The position numbers and the translations under genes were made by a program. Positions 41,975 to 50,108 of a stretch of DNA of 64,000 bases are shown here, in pieces. The DNA is taken from assembly GCA_963976055.1 (NCBI GenBank), contig CAXBJB010000006.1, forward strand, positions 248,001 through 312,000, in the 5' to 3' direction. Origin of the DNA: UBA1479 sp963976055 (GTDB taxonomy: Bacteria; Pseudomonadota; Alphaproteobacteria; Rhodospirillales; Casp-alpha2). The notes beneath the pieces are model-generated. The model was not told the DNA's origin. It worked only from the letters and a program-made list of their open reading frames with translations, and did no database searches. Positions within the stretch are counted from its first letter, which is position 1. Each line of letters opens with the position of its first letter.

Positions 41975-42841
41975 CTATCGGAATTGGTCCAGGAGATGTT
42001 GCTCATACGATTGCCGCAACGAATCATTCATCCGCTTCGCCGCATTTACAGTTTCGATTAAGCGTTCTCGTGAGAACTCCGCTAAAAGCCTTCTTTCGGA
42101 TCCTGGGTGTGCACACATATTCCGAAGTTCTTTTAGTTTTTGAAAGACACCCAATATCTCTCGCCTGCTACCGGTCGCAAGCTTGGCCTTCCAAATCATG
42201 TTTCCTTTGTCGGTCAAATAGGTACATCCGATCAATTCGACCACGGTGCGATATTCACCAGGAACTATGGCCGGCGCTTTATCGTGCCGCAACTCATAGA
42301 ATTGCGCCGCTTTTTTCTGGCGTTCAATTGGAAGCTTCGACCAACATTCTTCGGCCAGTGATGGCAATCTGCAGAGTTTCAGGGCTAGGTCTTCAGTTTC
42401 GAGAGCTACGGCGAGCAATGCGAGACGCCCGAGTGGTTTGAAGAAATCCGAATAGGTCAAATAGCCGACCACTTCGTTCCGCTCTAAGACGTAGTAATGG
42501 CCCCTCTCGCCGCTGCTTAGAATATCTAGGGCATCTAGAATCGTTGTATCGGCAGCCAGGAAGTCGGCTGGTGCAAGTTGCTCCATGCATTCAAAGACCG
42601 AGGCCGAACCATCGTCGAGATCGGCAAGCCAGAGAAAACCCAACGTTCTTTCGGCGGAATCAACTACTCGCGATGGTGTGTCAGGCAAATCTCCCATAAG
42701 ATACTTCGCATCGGAAATAGAACTGTCGATTGGCACGTCGCTCCAGAATTGGTTGCATATGGATTTTACCTTGAGCGCGGACGCGATCCGATCAAAATCA
42801 GAAATATCTTTTTCCACTCTGCTCACCAATTCACTTTCCAT
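41975..42841 (-). CDS. CBS-like domain protein with C-terminal HEPN-like motif
   Basis: A 288-residue protein of unknown function. Residues about 35-145 read like a pair of CBS units (SRVVDSAERTLGFLWLADLD; DTTILDALDILSSG... VVGYLTYSDFFKPLG), which usually bind adenosine nucleotides. The rest is helical, ending LKELRNMCAHPG: Arg240, Asn241 and His245 give the R-x4-H motif of HEPN ribonucleases. The gene is visibly AT-richer than its neighbours, with ordinary rather than GC-biased third positions, which suggests transfer. No family name is certain. It follows the HigA-like gene on the same strand, 112 bases away. Confidence 0.65.
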   Translation of the reverse strand: MESELVSRVEKDISDFDRIASALKVKSICNQFWSDVPIDSSISDAKYLMGDLPDTPSRVVDSAERTLGFLWLADLDDGSASVFECMEQLAPADFLAADTTILDALDILSSGERGHYYVLERNEVVGYLTYSDFFKPLGRLALLAVALETEDLALKLCRLPSLAEECWSKLPIERQKKAAQFYELRHDKAPAIVPGEYRTVVELIGCTYLTDKGNMIWKAKLATGSRREILGVFQKLKELRNMCAHPGSERRLLAEFSRERLIETVNAAKRMNDSLRQSYEQHLLDQFR

Positions 42842-42925
42842 TGCGATGTTTAAGTTGGCTTAAGCGCTTGAATTCGCGTCGATTGTCGCCAGTAAGACAA
42901 TTCCGACAATATCGGTGACTGCATA

Positions 42926-42934
42926 CCCCCCCCC
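42926..42934. repeat. Nine-base poly-C tract
   Basis: CCCCCCCCC in the spacer between the HigA-like and CBS/HEPN-like genes, in an otherwise mixed region. It could slip during replication and alter spacing or promoter strength, or be an assembly error. Confidence 0.4.
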
Positions 42935-42953
42935 GCGAAAACCCGATCAGACT

Positions 42954-43247
42954 TCAGGCCGGTGCGAACCGCTTCACGACGATGTCGTGCTCGTGCCGGC
43001 GCATTTGGTGGGCGTCATAGCGCGCCTGCATTCTGAGCAGCGTTTCCATCTTCACGCCGAAGGCCTTTTCGATGCGGAGCGCCATTTCCGGCGACAGCGA
43101 GGCCTTTTCGTTCAACAGATTGGAAAGGGCGGGCCGCCCCACGCCAAGGGCGGCGGCGGCGGCGGAAACGGTCAGCCCGTCCGGCAGGATCGCGCGCCGG
43201 ATGAACCCGCCCGGATGCACCGCCCTCATGCCGGTCTTGGTCGCCAT
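42954..43247 (-). CDS. HigA-family addiction-module antitoxin (XRE HTH)
   Basis: A 97-residue protein with the HigA/VapI pattern: HPGGFIRRAILPDGLTVSAA then LGVGRPALSNLLNEKASLSP and EMALRIEKAFGVKMETLLRM, an XRE-type helix-turn-helix. It normally neutralises and represses a HigB mRNA interferase encoded just upstream, but no HigB frame is present. Instead the rhodanese stop overlaps its ATG (TGATG). It could be an orphan antitoxin or serve another toxin, for example the downstream gene. GTG at 43250 is an alternative start. Confidence 0.85.
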   Translation of the reverse strand: MATKTGMRAVHPGGFIRRAILPDGLTVSAAAAALGVGRPALSNLLNEKASLSPEMALRIEKAFGVKMETLLRMQARYDAHQMRRHEHDIVVKRFAPA

Positions 43248-43570
43248 CACCCCGTCTCCACCTCATACCCCGCCATGGCCCAGCCCTGGATGCCGCCCGC
43301 CAGGTTGTAGGCGGCGTCGACCATGTCGTTCTGCAACAGATAGCTGCCGACCTGCATGGAGCGCATGCCCATGGCGCACATGAACACCAGGCGTTTGCCG
43401 TCGAGCCCGGCCAGCATTTCCAGGTCGAAGCCCGACATGGGGTTGTGCAGGGCGCCGGGCACGCGGGCCTGGGCCAGCTCCTCCGCCTCGCGCACGTCGA
43501 TCAGCACGGCGCTGCCGTCGTCGAGCCATTGCCTGACCTGCCGCGCGTCGGTTTCGATCATCTGTTTCAC
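43247..43570 (-). CDS. Rhodanese-like domain protein
   Basis: A 107-residue single rhodanese fold with LIDVREAEELAQARVPGALH and the active-site loop VFMCAMGMRSMQ, Cys65 being the sulfur-accepting residue. Such proteins move sulfane sulfur or act as carriers; partners are unknown. Start is GTG at 43570, preceded by AGGAATCC; ATG at 43561 lacks a ribosome site. It is upstream of and overlaps the HigA-family gene. Confidence 0.87.
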   Translation of the reverse strand: MKQMIETDARQVRQWLDDGSAVLIDVREAEELAQARVPGALHNPMSGFDLEMLAGLDGKRLVFMCAMGMRSMQVGSYLLQNDMVDAAYNLAGGIQGWAMAGYEVETG

Positions 43571-43665
43571 GTCGGATTCCTGTCTTCCTGTGCCCGGTCG
43601 CGTCCCGGTTTCATATGGTGTAGCGTTCCCGCATCGACAACGGAAAGACGATTGAGCCCAGGACC

Positions 43666-44991
43666 ATGCCCATCTTCAAGGATAAACGTGACCTCACCCT
43701 GACGGCGGCCGGCGCGGAGGCCGCCCAAGCCTTCGACCATGTCATGGACGGCTACCTGTCCATGGCGCCCGACACGGGCGACCGGCTGAAATCCGTATTC
43801 GCCGCCGACGGCGACATGGCGATGGCGCATTGCCTGAAGGCCTATTTCATGATGCTGATGGCCATGGGCGGGTTGATGCCGAAGGCGCAGCAGGCCGCCG
43901 CCAAGGCGCGGGAACTGGCGGTCGACGCCACGCCGCGGGAACGGATGCACGCCCGCGCCGCCGGCCTGTGGACGGCGCGCGACATGGAGGGGGCGGCCAT
44001 GGTGTGGGAGGAAATCCTGCTCGACCATCCCCGTGACATCCTGGCAGCGCGGCTGGCCCATTTCGCCAATTTCTATTCGGGCGACGCGCGGCGGCTGCGG
44101 GATTCCGTGAACCGCATCATGCCGGCCTGGGACGAAAGCGTTGCCGGGTTTTCCTATCTCAAGGGCATGCAGGCCTTCGGGTTCGAGGAGGCGGGCGACT
44201 ATGCCCGCGCCCAGGCGGCGGCGGAAACGGCCATCGAGCTGGAGCCCATGGACCCCTGGGCGACCCATGCCTATGCCCATGTCATGGAAATGCAGGACCG
44301 CCAGGACGAGGGCCTTGCCTGGATCGACCGCCTGCGCCCGCACTGGACCCAGGCCAACAACTTCCAGAACCACATCTGGTGGCACGAAGCCCTGATGATG
44401 CTGGACCAGGGCCGCATGGACGACGTGATGGCGCAGTACGACGCCCATGTCGCGGCGCCGGAGTCGGAGGAATACTTGGACCTCTGCAACGCCGCCTCGT
44501 TGCTGCAGCGGCTGGAAATCATGGGCCTGGACGTGGGTGATCGTTGGGCGCCGTTGGCCGCCAAGGTGCAGAACCGCACCGAGGAACACATCCTGACCTT
44601 CGTCGATCTGCATTATGCCCTGGCGCTGGCCGCCACCGGCGACGGCAAGGTCCACGAGATGCGGGAATTCATGGCGGCCTATGAAGGACCGGAAGACGAA
44701 AGCAACCTGCCGATCATGAAGGCGCTCGGCGTGCCGCTGATGGACGCCCTGATCGCCTACCGCGAAGGGCGCTATGACGACACGACGGCGTCCATGATCC
44801 CCGTGCGCTACGAGATTTGGCAGATGGGCGGCAGCCACGCCCAGCGCGACCTGTTCGACCTGATCCTGATCGACACGGCGCGCAAGGCGGACAACCGGGC
44901 GCTGACCCGTGCATTGCTGGCCGAACGGCGCGCGGCCATGCCGGGCGACCACTGGACGGAAAAGGCGTTCGTGGAAGCGGCGGCGGCTTAG
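43666..44991 (+). CDS. Tetratricopeptide-repeat protein, TTC38-like
   Basis: A 441-residue cytoplasmic protein composed of helical repeats, with no signal peptide. It resembles the TTC38 family (bacterial members are found across alphaproteobacteria): YSGDARRLRDSVNRIMPAWDE, then GFSYLKGMQAFGFEEAGDY, WATHAYAHVMEMQDR and NHIWWHEALMMLDQGR. The function is unknown. ATG at 43666 has a poor ribosome site. The NnrU gene begins 18 bases after its stop, so the two are likely co-transcribed. Confidence 0.8.
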   Translation: MPIFKDKRDLTLTAAGAEAAQAFDHVMDGYLSMAPDTGDRLKSVFAADGDMAMAHCLKAYFMMLMAMGGLMPKAQQAAAKARELAVDATPRERMHARAAGLWTARDMEGAAMVWEEILLDHPRDILAARLAHFANFYSGDARRLRDSVNRIMPAWDESVAGFSYLKGMQAFGFEEAGDYARAQAAAETAIELEPMDPWATHAYAHVMEMQDRQDEGLAWIDRLRPHWTQANNFQNHIWWHEALMMLDQGRMDDVMAQYDAHVAAPESEEYLDLCNAASLLQRLEIMGLDVGDRWAPLAAKVQNRTEEHILTFVDLHYALALAATGDGKVHEMREFMAAYEGPEDESNLPIMKALGVPLMDALIAYREGRYDDTTASMIPVRYEIWQMGGSHAQRDLFDLILIDTARKADNRALTRALLAERRAAMPGDHWTEKAFVEAAAA

Positions 44992-45009
44992 CGGGCGGAG
45001 GCTTCGGGC

Positions 45010-45564
45010 ATGATCTGGCTTCTCCTTGGGCTCGTGCTGTGGAGCGCCGCCCATCTATTCAAACGGGTTCTGCCCGACCAGCGGGCGGCTCTGGGCAACA
45101 AGGGGCGGGGCCTTGTCGCGCTTCTGGTGCTGATCAGCCTGGGCCTGATGATCATGGGCTACCGGGCGGCGGAGACGACCTTTCTCTACGCTCTGCCGGC
45201 CTGGGTCTGGCATGCGAACAACGCGCTCATGCTGATCGCCCTGTTCCTCATGGACATCGGCCGGGTGAAGGGCGTCGTGCGCACCAAGGTCCGTCATCCC
45301 ATGCTTTGGGGGGTGACGCTGTGGGCGGCGGCGCACCTGCTGGTCAACGGGGACGCGGCCTCGCTGGTGCTGTTCGGCGGGCTGGGGTTGTGGGCGCTAG
45401 TGGAAATGGCGGTCATCAACCGGGCCGAGGGGGCGTGGACGCCGCCGGAACGTGGCAGCTACGCCAAGGATGCCATGATGTTCGTGGCCGCGTTGGCGCT
45501 TTACGCCGTCATCGCCGGTATCCACCATTGGCTGGGCTACCCGGTGGTCGCAGCTCTGACCTGA
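45010..45564 (+). CDS. NnrU family membrane protein
   Basis: A 184-residue membrane protein with about five transmembrane segments, starting MIWLLLGLVLWSAAHLFKRV. RHPMLWGVTLWAAAHLLVNGD is the family signature, with conserved histidines. NnrU was named for nitric-oxide related clusters and is related to plant zeta-carotene isomerase; no NO reductase genes are nearby. It is convergent with the tartrate dehydratase gene, with 7 bases between. Confidence 0.85.
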   Translation: MIWLLLGLVLWSAAHLFKRVLPDQRAALGNKGRGLVALLVLISLGLMIMGYRAAETTFLYALPAWVWHANNALMLIALFLMDIGRVKGVVRTKVRHPMLWGVTLWAAAHLLVNGDAASLVLFGGLGLWALVEMAVINRAEGAWTPPERGSYAKDAMMFVAALALYAVIAGIHHWLGYPVVAALT

Positions 45565-45571
45565 CCCGGGC

Positions 45572-46735
45572 CTATTCCGCCAGTTCCCGCATCACCTTGA
45601 TCAGGTCCGATTTGCCCTCGAAGCCGATGCCCGGCAGGTCGGGCATGACGATGTGGCCGTCCTCGACCTTCACCGAGTCCGGGAATCCGCCGTAGGGCTG
45701 GAACAGGTCCGGGTAGCTTTCGTTGCCGCCCAGGCCCAATCCCGCCGCGATGTTCAACGACATCTGATGCCCGCCGTGGGGCACGCAGCGGGCGGGCGAC
45801 CAGCCGGCTTTGTCCAACTCATCCAGGGTGCGCAGGTATTCGACCAGGCCATAGGCGAGGGCGCAGTCGAACTGCAGCCAGTCGCGGTCGGGCCGCATGC
45901 CGCCGTAGCGCAGCAGGTTGCGCGCGTCCTGGTGGGAAAACAGGTTTTCCCCCGTGGCCATGGGGCCGGGATAGAACTCGGCGAGCGCCGCCTGTAGGGC
46001 GTAGTCCAAGGGATCGCCCGCTTCCTCGTACCAGAAGAGCGGATAGTCCCGGAGCATCTTGGCGTAGGCGACGGCGGTTTCCAGGTCGAACCGCCCGTTG
46101 GCGTCGACGGCCAATTGCGCCTCGCCGTCGATTTCGTTCAGCACGGCTTCGATGCGGCGGCGGTCCTCGTCGATGGGCGCCCCGCCGATCTTCATCTTCA
46201 CCACGGTGTAGCCGCGGTTGAGGTAGCCGCGCATTTCGGCGCAGAGCGCCGTGTCGTCCTTGCCGGGGTAGTAGTAGCCGCCGGCGGCATAGACGAAGAC
46301 CTTCGGATCGGCCTCGCGGCCCTTCATCTGCGCCAGCAGGCGGAACAGCGGCAGGCCCGCGATCTTGGCCGTCGCGTCCCACACCGCCATGTCGATGGTG
46401 CCGACGGCGACCGAACGCTCGCCATGCCCGCCCGGTTTCTCGTTGGTCATCATCGCGGCCCAGACCTTGTGCGGGTCCAGGTTGTCGCCGTCGTCGTTCA
46501 GCAGGCTCTTGGGATCGGCTTCGAGGATGCGGTCGCGGAAGCGTTCGCGGATCAGCCCGCCCTGGCCGTAACGGCCGTTGGAATTGAAGCCGTAGCCGAC
46601 CACGCGCCGCCCGTCGCGCTCCACATCCGTGACAACGGCGACCAGGCTGGTCGTCATCTTGGTGAAGTCGATGTAGGCGTTGCGGATGGGCGACGAGATC
46701 GGCTTGGTGACCTCGCAAATGTCGATGATGCGCAT
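45572..46735 (-). CDS. tarD: D(-)-tartrate dehydratase
   Basis: A 387-residue enolase-superfamily enzyme that removes water from D-tartrate to give oxaloacetate. The sequence closely follows the Bradyrhizobium TarD I recall: N-terminal TKPISSPIRNAYIDFTKM, the KxK base pair (Lys180, Lys182 in VVKMKIGG), metal ligands Asp211 (VDANGR), Glu237 and Glu263 (TGENLF), and His320/His323 in PHGGHQ. Length fits. The active site is complete. No sugar-acid transporter or regulator is adjacent, so how tartrate enters is unclear. Confidence 0.9.
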   Translation of the reverse strand: MRIIDICEVTKPISSPIRNAYIDFTKMTTSLVAVVTDVERDGRRVVGYGFNSNGRYGQGGLIRERFRDRILEADPKSLLNDDGDNLDPHKVWAAMMTNEKPGGHGERSVAVGTIDMAVWDATAKIAGLPLFRLLAQMKGREADPKVFVYAAGGYYYPGKDDTALCAEMRGYLNRGYTVVKMKIGGAPIDEDRRRIEAVLNEIDGEAQLAVDANGRFDLETAVAYAKMLRDYPLFWYEEAGDPLDYALQAALAEFYPGPMATGENLFSHQDARNLLRYGGMRPDRDWLQFDCALAYGLVEYLRTLDELDKAGWSPARCVPHGGHQMSLNIAAGLGLGGNESYPDLFQPYGGFPDSVKVEDGHIVMPDLPGIGFEGKSDLIKVMRELAE

Positions 46736-46761
46736 GGTCTTCTCTGTGTTTTAATGAGGCG

Positions 46762-46792
46762 CCTTGCGCCCGATGAGACAACGGGTGCAAGG
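46762..46792 (-). terminator. Stem-loop between the membrane transglutaminase-like gene and tarD
   Basis: CCTTGCGCCCG (46762-46772) pairs with CGGGTGCAAGG (46782-46792), 10 of 11 positions plus a possible G-U. On the minus strand it lies 44 bases after the upstream gene's stop and is followed by TTAAAACA, so it could end that gene or act in the tarD leader. Confidence 0.45.
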
Positions 46793-46835
46793 ACTTACCT
46801 GCTTTGCCCACGGCTATGCAACACACGGTTGGGGG

Positions 46836-48020
46836 CTAGGAGCCATTTTCCGTCAGCATCGCCTCAAAGGCCTGTTCAGACGAGCCGTCCACATACCGGT
46901 AGAATTTTACATTGCGCGCTGCGATCAGGCTGACCAATACCCTCCGGAAGGAACCCAGGTCGGCACGATAAAGGTCCTTATTCGCGGGATTGAGCCCCGG
47001 GTGTTGGAACAGGTAGACATTGATCCGTTGTGATCTAGGCATCGTCGGCAGAGCTTCCCATGAAGTATTGGCAGCGATCCTCGCATTGGCGTCCATGATC
47101 CACCACTTGCCGTCCAGCCTAACCTCAAGCAGGGAGTGGCCAAGCCCAGCCAGGCCTTCGGATAGGTAGACCACGCGGTTCTCGATCCCGGCGCGGTTCA
47201 GCAAGGCGAAGAAGAAAACCGTGTAGTCGGAACAGCAGCCGATAGGGGAGCGCCAATAGGTTTCGAAGGTGGCCTTTTCTTCCGGTTCAAGGCCCGCTTT
47301 GGTCCGGCTCAACGAGCCGGTGACCGCATTGTTCGTGACGCAGCCGCCGGGCGCGTTGATGCCTTCCGGCGCGCCGAAAGCCCATAGGGCCGATACGTGG
47401 TTCAGGTAGTAGACCGCCTTGATATGGTCGTCGCCGGGCAATGCCCAGATTTCCCTCAGGCCGTCCTTATTCGTCTCGAAGGTGGCGTCTAGGCGCCGGG
47501 CGAAACCTTCAAAGGATCCTATTGGCGGGCGGCGTTCCGGAGAATAGGCGGTGAACAGGGGCGTATAACGGCGGTTGGTGATCTGCTTGATTTCGATCCG
47601 GAAGGGATAGGTTCTGAGACCCTGCTCATGATAGTAGTGAGCCGCCTTCAGCCAAACGGCGGAAGCCGCGAACAACGGTGCGATGCAGGTCAGCAGCAGC
47701 GTCCGTTTCATCCGCCCCGGGTGGCGCAGAAATACCAGATAGGCAAGCCCGACGGCGGCGCAGGCGGCTAGTATGCCGTATTGGAAAATCCGTTCCTTAC
47801 CCGGACCGATTCCAGCGTACGCGGCCAACGTGGCGCGCAAGCCCTCGCCACCGAACACGGGCCACAACTCGCGCACCAGAACCTGGAGCGATAGAAAACT
47901 CCACATCGCCAGGAGTAGGCCTCCGGCGACCCAGGCAAACAAGGCCGTGTGTCGATCAAAGAACGATTTCAACAAGCCCGGAATTCTCCTCTTTCTCAAC
48001 TTGGCTGCTGGGTTGGTCAT
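46836..48020 (-). CDS. Membrane protein with transglutaminase-like domain
   Basis: A 394-residue protein with three predicted membrane helices near residues 27-49, 79-98 and 107-126, followed by a 260-residue soluble domain. The transglutaminase-like triad is visible as Cys262/Cys263 in GCCSDYTVFFF, His295 in GLGHSLLEVRLDG and Asp310 in WWIMDANAR. Such folds include proteases and peptide amidases. The role is unknown. GC content is a little lower than in the flanking genes. It lies between aroC (upstream) and tarD on the same strand. Confidence 0.75.
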   Translation of the reverse strand: MTNPAAKLRKRRIPGLLKSFFDRHTALFAWVAGGLLLAMWSFLSLQVLVRELWPVFGGEGLRATLAAYAGIGPGKERIFQYGILAACAAVGLAYLVFLRHPGRMKRTLLLTCIAPLFAASAVWLKAAHYYHEQGLRTYPFRIEIKQITNRRYTPLFTAYSPERRPPIGSFEGFARRLDATFETNKDGLREIWALPGDDHIKAVYYLNHVSALWAFGAPEGINAPGGCVTNNAVTGSLSRTKAGLEPEEKATFETYWRSPIGCCSDYTVFFFALLNRAGIENRVVYLSEGLAGLGHSLLEVRLDGKWWIMDANARIAANTSWEALPTMPRSQRINVYLFQHPGLNPANKDLYRADLGSFRRVLVSLIAARNVKFYRYVDGSSEQAFEAMLTENGS

Positions 48021-48044
48021 TTGCCCTAGCGCTGCGCTTGCGGC

Positions 48045-49115
48045 TCAGCCGCACTGCGCCTTGTGGCGCAGCAGGTGGTCAGCCAGTACGCAGGCCATCA
48101 TGGCCTCGCCGATGGGCACGGCGCGGATGCCGACGCAGGGATCGTGGCGGCCCTTGGTGGAAATCTCGGTGTCCTCGCCGGACTTGGTGACGGTCCGGCG
48201 CGGCGTCAGGATCGACGACGTCGGCTTCACGGCGAAGCGGCAGACCACGTCCTGGCCCGACGAAATGCCGCCCAGGATGCCGCCCGCGTTGTTCGACAGG
48301 AATTCGACGTCGTTGCCACGGGCGCGGATTTCATCGGCGTTCTCCTCGCCGGTAATCCGCGCGGCCTCGAACCCGTTGCCGATTTCCACGCCCTTCACGG
48401 CGTTGATGCTCATCATGGCGGACGCCAGGTCCTGATCCAGCTTGCCGTAGATCGGCGCGCCCAGCCCGGCGGGCACGCCCGAGGCCACGACCTCGATCAC
48501 GCCGCCGACGGACGACCCCGCCTTGCGGATGCCTTCCAGGTAGGTCGCGAATTCCTCGGCCGCCTGGGCATCCGGGCAGAAGAAGGGATTGTTGTTCACT
48601 TCGTCCCAGTCCAGACGCGCGCGGTCGATTTCCTTCTCGCCCATGACGACCAGGCCTGCCTTGATGGTGATGCCGGGGCCCAGGATCTTGCGCGCGACGG
48701 CACCGGCGGCGACCCGCATGGCGGTCTCCCGCGCGGACGACCGCCCGCCGCCCCGGTAATCGCGGATGCCGTACTTTTTCCAATAGGTGTAATCGGCATG
48801 GCCCGGGCGGAACTTCTCGGAAATTTCCGAATAGTCCTTGGACCGCTGGTCCACGTTTTCGATCAGCAGGCCGATGGGCGTGCCCGTGGTCACGCCGTCG
48901 AACACGCCGGACAGGATTTTCACCTGATCGGGTTCCTGGCGCTGGGTGGTGTATTTGCTTTGCCCCGGCCGCCGCTTATCCAGATGGACCTGGATGTCGG
49001 CTTCGCTCAGGCTCAGCCCCGGCGGGCAGCCGTCGACGACACAGCCGAGCGCCGGCCCATGGCTTTCGCCGAAGGTCGTGAAGCGGAACAGATGGCCGAA
49101 AGAGTTGTGGGACAT
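48045..49115 (-). CDS. aroC: Chorismate synthase
   Basis: A 356-residue enzyme that converts EPSP to chorismate in the shikimate pathway, with reduced FMN. The start SHNSFGHLFRFTTFGESHGP is the first conserved block; DYRGGGRSSARETAMRVAAG and RGRHDPCVG-like (KGRHDPCVGIRAVP) are the others. The product is full length with both conserved histidine regions. fabI lies 27 bases upstream on the same strand. Confidence 0.97.
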   Translation of the reverse strand: MSHNSFGHLFRFTTFGESHGPALGCVVDGCPPGLSLSEADIQVHLDKRRPGQSKYTTQRQEPDQVKILSGVFDGVTTGTPIGLLIENVDQRSKDYSEISEKFRPGHADYTYWKKYGIRDYRGGGRSSARETAMRVAAGAVARKILGPGITIKAGLVVMGEKEIDRARLDWDEVNNNPFFCPDAQAAEEFATYLEGIRKAGSSVGGVIEVVASGVPAGLGAPIYGKLDQDLASAMMSINAVKGVEIGNGFEAARITGEENADEIRARGNDVEFLSNNAGGILGGISSGQDVVCRFAVKPTSSILTPRRTVTKSGEDTEISTKGRHDPCVGIRAVPIGEAMMACVLADHLLRHKAQCG

Positions 49116-49142
49116 GTGGCCCCTTTTAGCACAAGTGCCTGA

Positions 49143-49955
49143 TCAGACGACCGAAATATCCGGTGCGTCGACCGCCTTCATGCCGACGATGTTATAGCCG
49201 CAATCGACGTGATGGGTTTCGCCCGTGACGCCCGACGACAGGTCGGACACCAAGTAAAGCCCGGCGCCGCCGACGTCTTCCAGGGTCACGTTGCGGCGGA
49301 GCGGCGAATTGTATTCATTCCACTTCAGGATATAGCGGAAATCGCCGATGCCCGAGGCGGCCAGGGTCTTCATCGGACCGGCGGACAGCGCGTTCACCCG
49401 GATGCGGTCCTTGCCCAGGTCCTCGGCCAGATAGCGCACGCTGGCTTCCAGCGCCGCCTTGGCCACGCCCATGACGTTGTAATGCGGCATCACGCGCTCG
49501 GCCCCGAAATAGGTGAGGGTGATCAGCGCCCCGCCGTCGGTCATCAGCTTGCGCGCGCGCTGCGCGACCGCCGTGAACGAATAGCAGGAGATGTTCATGG
49601 TTTTCAGGAAGTTATCCAGGGTGGTGTCGATATAACCGCCCTTGAGTTCTTCCTTGTCGGAATAGGCGATGGCATGGATGACGAAATCCAGCTTGCCCCA
49701 TTTGCCGGCTATGGCGTCGAACACGGCATCGACGGAGGCCATGTCGGTCACGTCGCACGGCAGGACAAGGTCCGAGCCGACGCTAGCCGCGAGCGGCGCA
49801 ACACGCTTCTGAAGGGCGTCGCCCTGATAAGTGAAGGCCAATTCGGCGCCCTGGTCGTGGGCGGCCTTGGCAATGCCCCAGGCGATGGAACGGTCGTTGG
49901 CCACGCCCATGACCAGGCCCTTCTTACCGGACATCAACGGCGATGCAGAAGCCAT
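49143..49955 (-). CDS. fabI: Enoyl-ACP reductase (NADH), FabI type
   Basis: A 270-residue SDR-type reductase of fatty acid elongation. The NAD fold is GLVMGVANDRSIAWGIAKA, and the catalytic Tyr-x6-Lys is in HYNVMGVAKAALE with the Tyr in its place; HAIAYSDKEEL and LSAGPMKTLAASGI complete the site. GAGGAG precedes ATG at 49955; the upstream frame is 13 codons longer. It precedes aroC with 27 bases between. Confidence 0.96.
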   Translation of the reverse strand: MASASPLMSGKKGLVMGVANDRSIAWGIAKAAHDQGAELAFTYQGDALQKRVAPLAASVGSDLVLPCDVTDMASVDAVFDAIAGKWGKLDFVIHAIAYSDKEELKGGYIDTTLDNFLKTMNISCYSFTAVAQRARKLMTDGGALITLTYFGAERVMPHYNVMGVAKAALEASVRYLAEDLGKDRIRVNALSAGPMKTLAASGIGDFRYILKWNEYNSPLRRNVTLEDVGGAGLYLVSDLSSGVTGETHHVDCGYNIVGMKAVDAPDISVV

Positions 49956-50108
49956 CTGTCTCCTCGAGTTTTTTGTTAGGAACCGGTTCGTCACCGGCGG
50001 GTTGCCAGCGTGCGCCCGGGTAAATACTTGCAGGTTGCCCGAACTCCCATGCCATATAGTATGGGGCGGAGAACGTCAACGAGAGGTTCCCCAGGAGGCC
50101 CGGAAGCC

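Noticed and set aside
43251..43700. Search for a HigB partner next to HigA
   Set aside because: No HigB-like frame is present; the sequence upstream is the rhodanese gene.
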